A stretch of DNA of 50,418 nt, from the NCBI RefSeq assembly GCF_000003605.2, contig NW_003128865.1:92090-142507 (forward strand). Direction: 5' to 3'. This document shows, piece by piece, positions 35,101 through 44,541 of this stretch (its first letter is position 1; the number at the start of each line of letters is the position of its first letter). The position numbers and the translations under genes were made by a program. Source of the stretch: Saccoglossus kowalevskii. Lineage: Eukaryota > Hemichordata > Enteropneusta > Harrimaniidae. The notes under the pieces were generated by a model, which did no database searches, was not told the origin of the DNA, and saw nothing but the letters and a program-made list of their open reading frames with translations.

Positions 35101-35306
35101 GGAAATTAGATCGCCAACATTATGCCGTAGCAACCAAACTACGACGTCGCTCAAGACGTTTCCGTCACTGTTATTTGTTTTTCTGCAATGACTGGAAAAC
35201 TGAATGGGACAATGATATGTACATCCATTTTGGGGGTCAGAATGGTTCTGGTAATGGTTGGCGTTCTTGCGAAGGATTCTTTGGCGGTGTAGCATACCCT
35301 TCTTAG
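29143..35306 (+). CDS. Secreted C39-like papain-fold cysteine peptidase, copy A (591 aa)
   Basis: Exons 29143-29308, 31320-31627, 32199-32412, 34219-35306 join with phases 1/0/1 to 591 aa. Start: the first of two nearby ATGs (29143, 29152); both precede a hydrophobic signal-peptide core SVLVLVLVCFSG. Residues 56-158 (exon 2) resemble the beta-rich prodomain/Spi-like segment found before C10-type peptidases (YWELEVNDTDYVIISSSAKT). Exon 3 is helical and charged. The C-terminal domain carries YWQ (Q376), SGCGPVSW (C386), RQHYAV (H530) and CNDW (D554), which fit the oxyanion Gln and Cys-His-Asp triad of papain-fold C39-like enzymes. Several further Cys (LWRCGED, DDCVAP, FCLLG, RSCEG) suggest disulfides and extracellular location. 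Family placement is by motif only; substrate unknown. Copy B follows in the same direction. Confidence 0.85.
29898..30116 (-). other. Unrecognised 73-codon open stretch, acidic with internal repeats
   Basis: No ATG. The minus-strand frame reads DFPDPVPQGDEIERRDEFSP and further on EEDFPPDSSIDD, a repeated D/E-F-(S/P)-P-D theme. It lies in intron 1 of peptidase A. It could be a piece of an old mobile element or an unknown exon. A separate unrecognised basic minus-strand ORF is at 30638-30865, and a C/T-rich block of caagact-like repeats lies at 30190-30320. Confidence 0.2.
32521..32552. repeat. GTC/GTT trinucleotide microsatellite
   Basis: Interrupted run of gtc and gtt triplets in intron 3 of peptidase A. 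Confidence 0.8.
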
Positions 35307-37666
35307 ATACATTAATTCAAATTTATCCTTTGAAGATATCACTGTATCTTAACTGCGTGTGTATATCTCGTTTATGAAAATGACATTGTTCCCAATATTC
35401 AAGAATATTGCATGCATCACACTACTCTTATTTAGATTAAAGTCTATACTAGTATACTCATCAGACCTCGTTTTATTCGTCATTTTTTAATAACTTACAA
35501 CAATGTATACTTCCATGCATACATAGATGAGAAAGTCGTTTCCTTGTGCGTTTGTATTGTCTAGCTGTTCATCTCACACGGCTGCCTCTTTGGGATCAGT
35601 TGACAATTAGATGATGATGTCATTAGCGAACTTTGCGGATTTATGATGGCGCCGTGTGTAATCATTGGATATTTGAGTTTCTGAGCTGTTGCGTCATACA
35701 GCAGTTTGATCTGATATTGATGGCCGCTTATATTTGGCCTTGTTTGATCAAATATGTTATTTTGCTAAAATTTCCGCATTTGTTTTGCCCTTTTACAGTT
35801 TCCGCGGTGTCACATTGAAAGCATACTACAATATAGTTGCGTATCGCAACTTGTATCCTGGACATTCTAGAACCGATCACGTTCAAATTTCACACATACA
35901 CCTTAGGATAGATATGTACGTCTATGCATTTCACGATCCGATTCGGGATGGACAAATGACAGATGGATTTTGTCCAAACTTGGTATATACATTGGACATT
36001 ATGGGATATTATGATGTANNNNNNNNNNNNNNNNNNNNNNNNNNNNNNNNNNNNNNNNNNNNNNNNNNTTAGTTCTAATTACTGATTTAAAATGGCTGAC
36101 TTGATTAAGTTTTGTTAAATATCATGCCACGCCATAAATTAAGTTTCGATTTATTTTATAATATACCTAATGACAAATGGTTGATTTAATTATATTACCC
36201 ATTTACACCTTGTAACGTTGTTGCAAATAAGTAACAGTCAATTCTAATTTTGAGTAGCCAAGTTGCCAAATGATATTTGAGTTATCAAAAATAAATCATT
36301 CCGGAAATGTTTGTTTATGGATTCACATTTCTGCCACAATTTATTGAATTCGTTCTTTGGTCAAGGGCAGCCTGTTCTAAAAAAATCCTGAGAACTTGAA
36401 CATTTATTTATTATTCTTTTTAGTCGAGTTTCTGTTGTGTAAGCGATATAGTCACGTGGTATTGTGACACTAGACATATTTTGACTGAAATGGGAAACCA
36501 TATGAGTTTATTTATTGAATCTCCACCCCCACATGTGACATACCATACTTTAACGGTATTTTTAACATAGACAGTTCAGAATAAGCTTTGAGAAAAAATA
36601 CATATCGTACAAATACACCAGGAAAAGAATAGAAATAATGCCGGTTATTTATACAGTATTACAACTGGGGATAACCTAATATATAAATGTACATGCCCGA
36701 ATACTCAATGCACATAAATGTGAATCATGTATTTCCTCTAGAATTCTGGTTACGTTACTGACGTTGGACATAGCATAGTGTTTTTGTCTGTCTACCGGGA
36801 ACAAGTAAATTTAAAACGTAGAGCAACTATACGGGACTATCGTTCAATTTAATCAGAAATGTTCAATGTTTTTGTGTCAATACATAGTTACAAGAGACTT
36901 CAGAAAAAAAAACATTTGCTTGATAGCATACAAATATAAAGTCGAAGAATGCTTTTCACTAAAATGGTCGCTTATATTGTATGACTAAACTAAATTTATT
37001 TTCTCAATGAGTTCGTGTACGAAATGCACATCGTGCCTTGGCGGACATTTTGTTCACAATTTTCAGAATATATTGTCGAGGCTGAACAATTCATAGATAA
37101 ATGAAACAAACACGATTCAGATAGAAAATATCAATAATGTATCTAAAGTGACGGTAGATAACATCTTTCAACTGAATCCTGATTCAATTTGGTGAAGGGT
37201 TTACACATTTCAAATCTGTTGGGGAGGGGAGGGGCTAAATAACTTATTTGCATATAAGTTAAATAAATAACTTATTTGCATATATTGTATTCAAACATGC
37301 CTGACCAATATTGTTGTATTCACATTTCCCCCAATTTAATTTATAATATGCAGTCGTGTTGGACATTTGTAATTGTACTATCTTCACCCACGTAAATTTG
37401 TTTTCCAAAAATCCTACAGCTTATCCCTAAGTTGTCAAACGGAAAATTCATAACATGTAGACTGCAGTAATTTTGGATTCTAAAGAAAATCTGTTGTTTT
37501 AAAATTAACATAACCAAACGGTTATATAACAAACTACAACCCAGTACAGAAATATTGTATCCAATGAGGACACAGTAGTTATTGACGACAGGTGCATTTG
37601 CTTTTAAAACAAGCCCAATGGAACGGCGGACTTAACTTTGGAATTGACACTGTAGCTTCGGTCGCC
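35307..37666. other. Spacer between the two peptidase genes
   Basis: Contains an ATGGCCGA-type repeat fragment (about 35840-36100) that holds a 50-N assembly gap (36019-36068), plus a short direct repeat ttatttgcatat at 37244-37283. No other gene seen; no third peptidase copy. Confidence 0.6.
36019..36068. other. Assembly gap (50 N)
   Basis: Fifty N within a dispersed repeat. Nominal length, as for the gap at 13406. Confidence 0.99.
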
Positions 37667-39998
37667 ATGGAGTATGGATGGGTTTTCGTCGTGCTTCACA
37701 GCCTGGCTTTTCTTCAAGAAGTATTTCTTGTGAATATCCAGTTTGAGACGACCCCATTAACTTGGGGAGCATTGGATACGTGGACGGAACTACAAGAACA
37801 CTCTGCATACAAAATAACAGGTAAACGAATCTCGCTACTAGTAATAGTATTAGTCAGAGCCCTGTCTGATATCCACAGTGTTGCAACGAACTAGGGAACA
37901 TACAAGGAATGCCCCATAACCGTAATAAATTAGTGTCTCGATCGGGGTCAGACCCACGGCACTGAGAACTTTTGATGACTCGTGTTCGTGAACTTGACGA
38001 TTATTTGAAAATAATAGCGGACTTGAATGTACCAAATTATACATTCATTTGAGAGAACGTCCCTGCATATTACGATGTAATGTTCATTTCAGGGAATCCT
38101 CGACCAATTTACCGCCAAGATCTACCTGCAGACTACATAGCATACTGGGAGCTCGAGGTCAATGACACCGATTACGTAATCCTATCATCAAGTGCTAAGA
38201 CTGGTGACTATAGATTTAACCAACAAGGCCCATTACCAAGTCCTACTACACTGCTGGACAAGTATGCGTCATTAATTAAATGTCAATGTCATCGTTATTA
38301 TATGCTATCTCCAGATGGACAAATGTATTGTCAGGATGAGGAAGACAGAATAGTTGCCATGACAACCGAACGTTTACTGGAATCTGATTGGAAGGTATGT
38401 ATCATCTACATGATTGCAATGTATAAACTTGAACGCCTTGTTCTGTATTAATTCGTACCATGTTGTCGGTACCAAGTTGCGTAACTGCCCTAGAATCTGA
38501 ATAATATGCGCCAATACTATTATTTCCCAGGATGCATCAATGAAAATGTCTAAAATGGAGACTATTGTACGCGAGCAGCAAACCGGGGTGCGAAGGATGT
38601 GGAAACAGCGTCGAGGTAAAGTCATACAATCGGATGTGTGGTCAACTATAACTGTTCTGGGGAGAGGACAAACACTATCCCGGGATGAGCGATACTCGCA
38701 GCAAGCTGTGTCACCAGGTTAGTAAATGTAAATACTCAATCTTGTATTTAATAACTAAAAAGTTCATTAAATTTGAATGATATATTTAAGGCTGGTAGGT
38801 TGTTCATCTTTGAAACGTTGTAAGCTTCTTCCCCACGACATAAGAATTGAACTTTTTTTATTACAATGATGACAGACTACTCGTATTTTTTTGTTTTTAT
38901 ACAATTATAGGCGAGAAATTAAAAATTCCACTCAACAACGCGACAGATACAGTCAAAGTTACGTTCCTACCGTTTAATGCAAATATGTCAGACATGGAAA
39001 AATCTGCATGGCAACGAAAACTATGTAGTGCCCTTGGAGACATTTGCACTGGTGAATATTTTACATATGTAAACGAAGGAAACTTCACAATTTTCAACGA
39101 ATATGGTGGGCGGGTTTTAATTCTACAGCTGCATGAAGATGGACAACATTTGTGGAAGCTACTCGAAGGAACGGACATTGGTTTCCAGGTGGAAATTCAC
39201 CATAATAATGGCGAAACTGTTTTAAAAAGATTTGGTATTGACTTAGGTAGCGAAAACCATCGCACACGGATCGTTAAAAGGTTCACCAAACGTCTTCCTT
39301 GGCACACAACTATGTCCCAAATAACGCACGAAGAACTGTTCCCGAATTACTGGCAGCATCGCATGGATGGGTGCAGAAGTGGCAGCGGCTCTGTAGCATG
39401 GGCCATGATTTTCGGATATTATGATCGCTTAGCGCATCTAAACGAGTCGTATGGATTTTCCCAGGCTTTATGGCGATGTGGGGAGGACGCCACCGACGGC
39501 AGTGATGACTGCGTAGCGCCACCTACTCAAAATGCAACTGTACAACTGTATGTAGAATCGATCCGACGTAAATTGGGAACGTTCTGTCTACTTGGAAGCA
39601 TTACACCACACTGGAAAATGGACCACGTAAAGAGGTTCTATCGTCGGCGACAAGGCAGCACTGCGTTCATATCGACATACAACTCCGGTAATTTGCAGGC
39701 GTCACTTGGATGGTACGGTGACAACGTTTCCAATAACATTATCAAAATACTGGGAACACAGTTGCCTGCTATTGTGGGATATCGAGTAGGTGCTCTTAGA
39801 CATTACGCCGTGACAACCAAACTACGGCGACGACATCGTCGGTACCGTCACTGTTTTTTGATTTGTACTGATTGGAAGAAAGAATTGGACAATGATATTT
39901 ACATCCATTTTGGCGACGAAAATGGTGATGGTAATGGATGGCGTTCGTGTGAAGGTTATTTTGCTGCCGTAGCATACCCACATAGTATACAGACGTAA
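37667..39998 (+). CDS. C39-like papain-fold protein, copy B, Cys-to-Ser at the nucleophile site (576 aa)
   Basis: Exons 37667-37820, 38093-38394, 38531-38717, 38911-39998 have the same order and phases (1/0/1) as copy A. ATG 37667 is chosen because it sits in good context (tcgccATGg) just before a signal-like core WVFVVLHSLAFL; the frame is open further upstream to 37592. Motifs: YWQ (Q363), SGSGSVAW (S373, S375), RHYAV (H512), CTDW (D535). Where copy A has Cys-Gly-Pro, B has Ser-Gly-Ser (agc for tgc, tct for cct), while Gln, His and Asp are kept. The reading frame is intact over 576 residues and structural Cys are conserved, so this looks like an expressed pseudoenzyme or altered enzyme rather than a dead gene. 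Exon 4 is 1,088 nt in both copies although only about half its residues match. Confidence 0.83.
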
Positions 39999-40348
39999 CG
40001 TGCATGTAAACCACAATCTGATGTACATATATTAAACCGAGAATTGTATTACCTGATTCTACGCCGGTAACAGCTGGACTGATATGATACAAACTAAACG
40101 AATGGTTGTCGATTTGATGCACTTAGTAAAACTTGGACAGCCGTGCTGTGCATAAGTGTTATACTGTTGGATAATTCCAACATTAAACGTGTATATATCG
40201 TATAGTGACTGCCAGTCGTCCATTGTTAAACCCAGACATTTTAGACAATTATATTTGTAAAACCGAAGCATTTCAACTGTTTTATAGAATTATAGCTGGT
40301 CTTGTTTTCTACTTTGAATGTTACGTAAATGTTTTAGTGTTGTAAAAA

Positions 40349-40354
40349 AATAAA
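40349..40354 (+). terminator. Candidate polyadenylation signal for peptidase copy B
   Basis: AATAAA lies about 350 nt after the copy B stop codon. It is followed by a small GC hairpin (aaagccacc...tttggctt) and an A-run. Confidence 0.4.
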
Positions 40355-40396
40355 GCCACCTTTGGCTTAAAAAAAGATGTATCCATGACTGTGTGT

Positions 40397-40416
40397 ATAT
40401 ATATATATATATATTA
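40397..40416. repeat. TA dinucleotide repeat
   Basis: About ten TA units downstream of peptidase B. Confidence 0.85.
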
Positions 40417-40480
40417 AGGATATATTTGAATAAATTGACACCATAATTATGGTGTACAAGGGAACTCTATTCCCTGACTC

Positions 40481-40681
40481 GTGTTGACTATGGTTTTTTG
40501 TCGGTTATTTGTGACGAGAGCTAGGCAGTATGCGCATTTGAGAGCAAGTTGTTGTATAATCTGCAGAAAACTAACTACTACTGAAAATTCTACCTTTTTC
40601 GGCCAGTCGCGTAAACGGACACATGTACTCTGTAGTAAGCATGGAGAAGCCACTGCACCGAATAGTTCCAGAAACCTCTAG
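40481..40681 (+). other. Unrecognised ORF with Cys pairs, ending in a direct duplication
   Basis: 66 codons with CCIICRKL and THVLCSKHG, which could be a zinc-binding remnant. Its end overlaps the first of two 54-bp direct copies (atggagaagcca...ttgtgtatg at 40641 and 40697, period 56). Probably a mobile-element fragment; not identified. Confidence 0.2.
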
Positions 40682-40750
40682 GTTGTTGTGTATGAAATGG
40701 AGAAGCCAGTGCACCGAATAGTTCCAGAAACCTCTAGGTTGTTGTGTATG
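40641..40750. repeat. 54-bp direct duplication, 56-bp period
   Basis: The two copies, atggagaagccactgcaccg and atggagaagccagtgcaccg, continue with a common downstream stretch and only a single mismatch seen. Confidence 0.9.
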
Positions 40751-40919
40751 CATATAACAAAACTATGGGGATTACTTATTTGCATATGACAAAAATTTGA
40801 AGGGGGGGGAATTGTCATGTGACTAAGAGTGATACAAAATTCAGTAACTGACTGGTCTTCCTGTACTGTATGAAATTATTGAACACTCAAGGAGTTGAGC
40901 AACTTAACAGAACCAATAA

Positions 40920-41800
40920 AATAAACTTCACACCACATTTTTACCAAAAGTAAATATCAGGGCTTCCAATCTAGATTGTTTAGGTGAACTAGAAATACCC
41001 TATTGTTATGAAAAGTACTCAGCACATGATAAATTATTGGATGAGAATGAAGAATATGCCAGAAAACACAAGCTTTATTTGAAAATGCATCACTTGTGTA
41101 CGCCAAATTTGGTATGTGATGTGATTAAAATATTAGACAATTTAAAACTAAACCATGTAAAGAATTTATGCACAATGACAACAAAGGCACAAATTATAAA
41201 AATAAACTGAAAATGTACAAAGAATTTTTCGATAGAGAAATGATATTGCTCCGGAATGTCCAAAAATGAGGATAACAGTTTGCTTACAGTTTGAAATTGG
41301 AATGTTATAAAGAACCAATCTCTGCTAAAATGTTCAGTTTGTGAACTTAATGAAATTGAAAATAAGAAACATTTGTAATACCAGTTGCACGCTGAGAAAA
41401 CAATTTATTGACAACAAAAGCAATGGAAAGCTATTAATTTTCTAAGCAAAGATGAAAAATATTAATGTGGCAAAATACATTCATAACTGTTTTAATATAC
41501 GAGAACATTCAATTAAAAGTGGAGTACTTGAACAAACTGCTTCAGAAAATACAAATTTTAGCTTTTTTTATAACAAAGAATGGATTGATCAGTTTTAGAT
41601 CTATGCAACAGTAATTATAGGTCACATATTTCCAAGTGCAATAACACATACAAGAATGTCAAACCATAGATTACCATTTGAAAAGGGTCACAACAATAAC
41701 GTTCCTGTTGTATTTATAAAAATGAAATTGGTGATGAAGCTCAATATGAGTTGCTAAAAAAATAAAAAAAATACAGGGAAACAAATTGATGTAATTTTAT
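40920..41800 (+). pseudogene. Possible decayed LINE 3' end (zinc-ribbon tail)
   Basis: One frame near 41328-41385 reads LKCSVCELNEIENKKHL, like the CxxC...E...H tail at the C-terminus of many non-LTR reverse transcriptases. It is surrounded by A-rich, stop-filled sequence. No reverse transcriptase core seen. Weak call based on one motif. Confidence 0.3.
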
Positions 41801-41871
41801 GTTTTTGGTTAACGTTTCAGATGAAATTCTGTTTTTTAGTTTTCAAAAAATTCTCAGCTTTAGTATAAAAC

Positions 41872-42344
41872 AAGTAGATAATACTACGAAAACCGAGAAG
41901 GGCTTTCCTACTTCACTGTTCCAACTTCCGAGTTCCGACTACTAACTTCCAAGTTATTATTGTTGCAAACTGCAGGAGCAAAAAAGTACCGTCTTCTGTA
42001 GTGATGAAAATTCATAGAAGATAATCAGGGCACTTTTCCCAAAGTAGAATATAATCAGGCGACTTGTTCCCAGGTAGATCACAACGAAGGGACTTGTCCA
42101 TGGGTAGAATATTATTAGGTCACTTTTTCCAAGGTAGAATATATTCAAATGCAGATACAATATAAATATGGTAAGACAATGCAAAGATAATATAAAAATA
42201 ATTGATTGCGCTGATCTCACCCCATAACCTGTATGCAAAACAATTCTGTGCAATTCTGTTTCTATCACAAATGATAGAAACTACTATGAAGTTTCATCAC
42301 TACAGATGACGGTACTTCTCGGCTTTCGTACCATACTACTGTAC
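41872..42344. mobile_element. Fold-back TIR element with an insertion in its left arm
   Basis: The outer arm (tactacgaaaaccgagaag) and inner arm (taccgtcttctgtagtgatg) on the left are separated by about 85 bp, whereas on the right their inverted copies are contiguous (...atcactacagatgacggta then cttctcggctttcgta). The core has imperfect ~35-bp repeats of gtagaatataatcaggcgac type. The 103-aa minus ORF over it is a by-product. Confidence 0.75.
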
Positions 42345-42349
42345 TATTT

Positions 42350-43640
42350 CTAGTCAGTGTTGTGTTCTTGAATAAACGTATTTATTTGCAAAGCATGACG
42401 ACCGATAGTTGGGACCGTTGTGTTGTTATATTCACCTTGTCAAATCTGTTTGAGATTATTAATTATGTCATGGCGCGTAAACGTTTATTTTAGACAGTTT
42501 TGTGCAAAATGTTTCAAATGAACAAAAAAAGCGATGACGTTGCAATTCTGTTAATTCGCATTCATGAATGTAGCCGCCATACTGATTTTTGACCCCACTG
42601 TACGTATTGTAGCGCCCTCACACGACAAAATTGAGCGTTTGGGGGAACACGGAAAAGATAAATTAGATGACAAACCCAAAACACAGAAAAGCATTTACTA
42701 AATTAATAATTTTTTCTCACCAGCTACAAATTAAGCTCGGTAAATATACCATTACATCTATACATGTTTAAAAATTGACCCAGACTTTATCAAAATTTTT
42801 CGGCTAAATCAAAAACAATGTTAGCAACCTTTTCTCGTAAACGTAGACTTTCGACTCACGAATTCATAGCAGGGCGTTACACAAAATGACGTGTTCATCA
42901 GCAGAAAAAAGTACAGCAGTATGGTCTCAAAAACTAAGACATACAAAATACAACTGCGAATATATAAAACTACAAAAGTAAAAATAAAGGTTTAATCATG
43001 GAGCTAAATGGTTAGCTCCATGGTTTAATATTTCCTGAAAAATAGCATTATAACGGAAATTTGGACAATTTTGTTTTAATTGAGAAAATTACCTTTTCGT
43101 TTATTGTTTGATTATTTTCTTTCCCTTCAAAGAAAAATAGGTTATTGTCTATTGGATTTATTGAACACTATAGTTTTCGTTTTATTTAAAGTTTATAGTA
43201 AATTTCCAGTTATTGGTGTATTCTACAAGCTTCCTCTTGTTTCAACGTCACAATGTTGTCCGCGTAGAGAAGGTAGCTAATGGGATGTAAAGTAGGGTAG
43301 GTGGTTTACATTCACTTTGATCAAAAATACCTGAAAGATTGAAGTATTGGGCTTACTCCGGTAGATTACACTTTGCTTCACCCCGGAGTTTGATAAAAAT
43401 GGTATTGTAAGCCTTCCCAATTGTTTTTTTTTACTTTTACCGCTATATATGTTTTTAATGATTTAAGTTTATACATTTTACCATTTACTCCATATTCCAT
43501 TAATTTTAGATAAAAAGCATTATGTCACTGTCAAACGACTTGCTCAAATCAACGAAATGTGCATATGGAATGTTTGTTAGCATAGCGCGACACTCATGGC
43601 CATGCACTCACCTCGCGACTGTGTTACGAATATGCTTTTG
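42350..43640. other. Intergenic sequence, no gene recognised
   Basis: AT-rich with small CpG patches (gtagcgccctcacacgac near 42610). Short ORFs have no recognisable content. Confidence 0.5.
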
Positions 43641-43648
43641 AATATCTC

Positions 43649-43747
43649 TTTAAAAGGCGGCAGTCGTCGTATACAACGCGTGTAATATACATTGTTTATT
43701 TGCATGAAATTCGAACACGCGTGGCGCGACGACCACCGCGCTTTAAA
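43649..43747. mobile_element. TTTAAAG CpG-type palindromic MITE (short copy)
   Basis: tttaaaaggcggcagtcgtc ... gcgcgacgaccaccgcgctt then taaa. The inner part cattgtttatttgcatgaaa is shared with the copy at 45427. Confidence 0.75.
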
Positions 43748-44541
43748 GTTAAATTGATCTACTATTCTGGTACACGATTTGTACAAGTACAATCTCAGAT
43801 GTACTAGTATATACTCTCCGTGATTAAATTGACAACATAGAAACAAATTAATACACAGACGGTAATAATTTCGTATCCTTGTACTCGCATCTCTGACAAA
43901 TCCACTATAACATGAAAATTAAATTGTGTGTTATTTTACTCCACAAAACCAAAAACAATGTTGTGAATGAGCACACACTAAAATATTATGATAGCGATCA
44001 CCGTCCCCAGTACCTCGTCACCGAAAGACACGACATAATAAAATCTTTATTTCACTTTCAATTTTTACTCCCAGCTCAACAAATGCATTCCCTTTATAAA
44101 CATTTATAAATTGAATAGCATTGGTCCATTTTTAAATGCCATTGAATTTTTTTAAATGATTATAAAAATGAATGCCTTTGTTTCGCTGAGAGTATATCAG
44201 TCATTTAATGTTTCTATGGATTGTGTTTTTAATGAAAGTTTATGAAGCTAGTTCACAATGCATTACTTTACTGCCATACACAAATGTGCACTACCGTGCG
44301 AACTAAATATTGGCCAATAAAATTCAAGTGAATTTAGTATATACAGGTATTTTTAAAATGAACAGCCAAATGTAAGTTAAAATACGAATATACAACATTC
44401 AATATAGAATACACAAATCGACAATATTTTGCAGTCACGCCCGCACTATGCACTTCTCCTGATAGGAGGTTTCCAGTATATTCTGGAAACCGATGTTTCG
44501 ACAATACACCTAGGGGGTCTTGCGTGGCCTTCTGATTCAAA

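Noticed and set aside
34422-35342. Antisense ORFs over peptidase exon 4
   Set aside because: Shadows of the plus-strand coding exon; no protein-like content.
41957-42268. 103-aa minus-strand hydrophobic ORF (LIIFYFGKSALIIFY)
   Set aside because: Arises from imperfect repeats in the fold-back element core.
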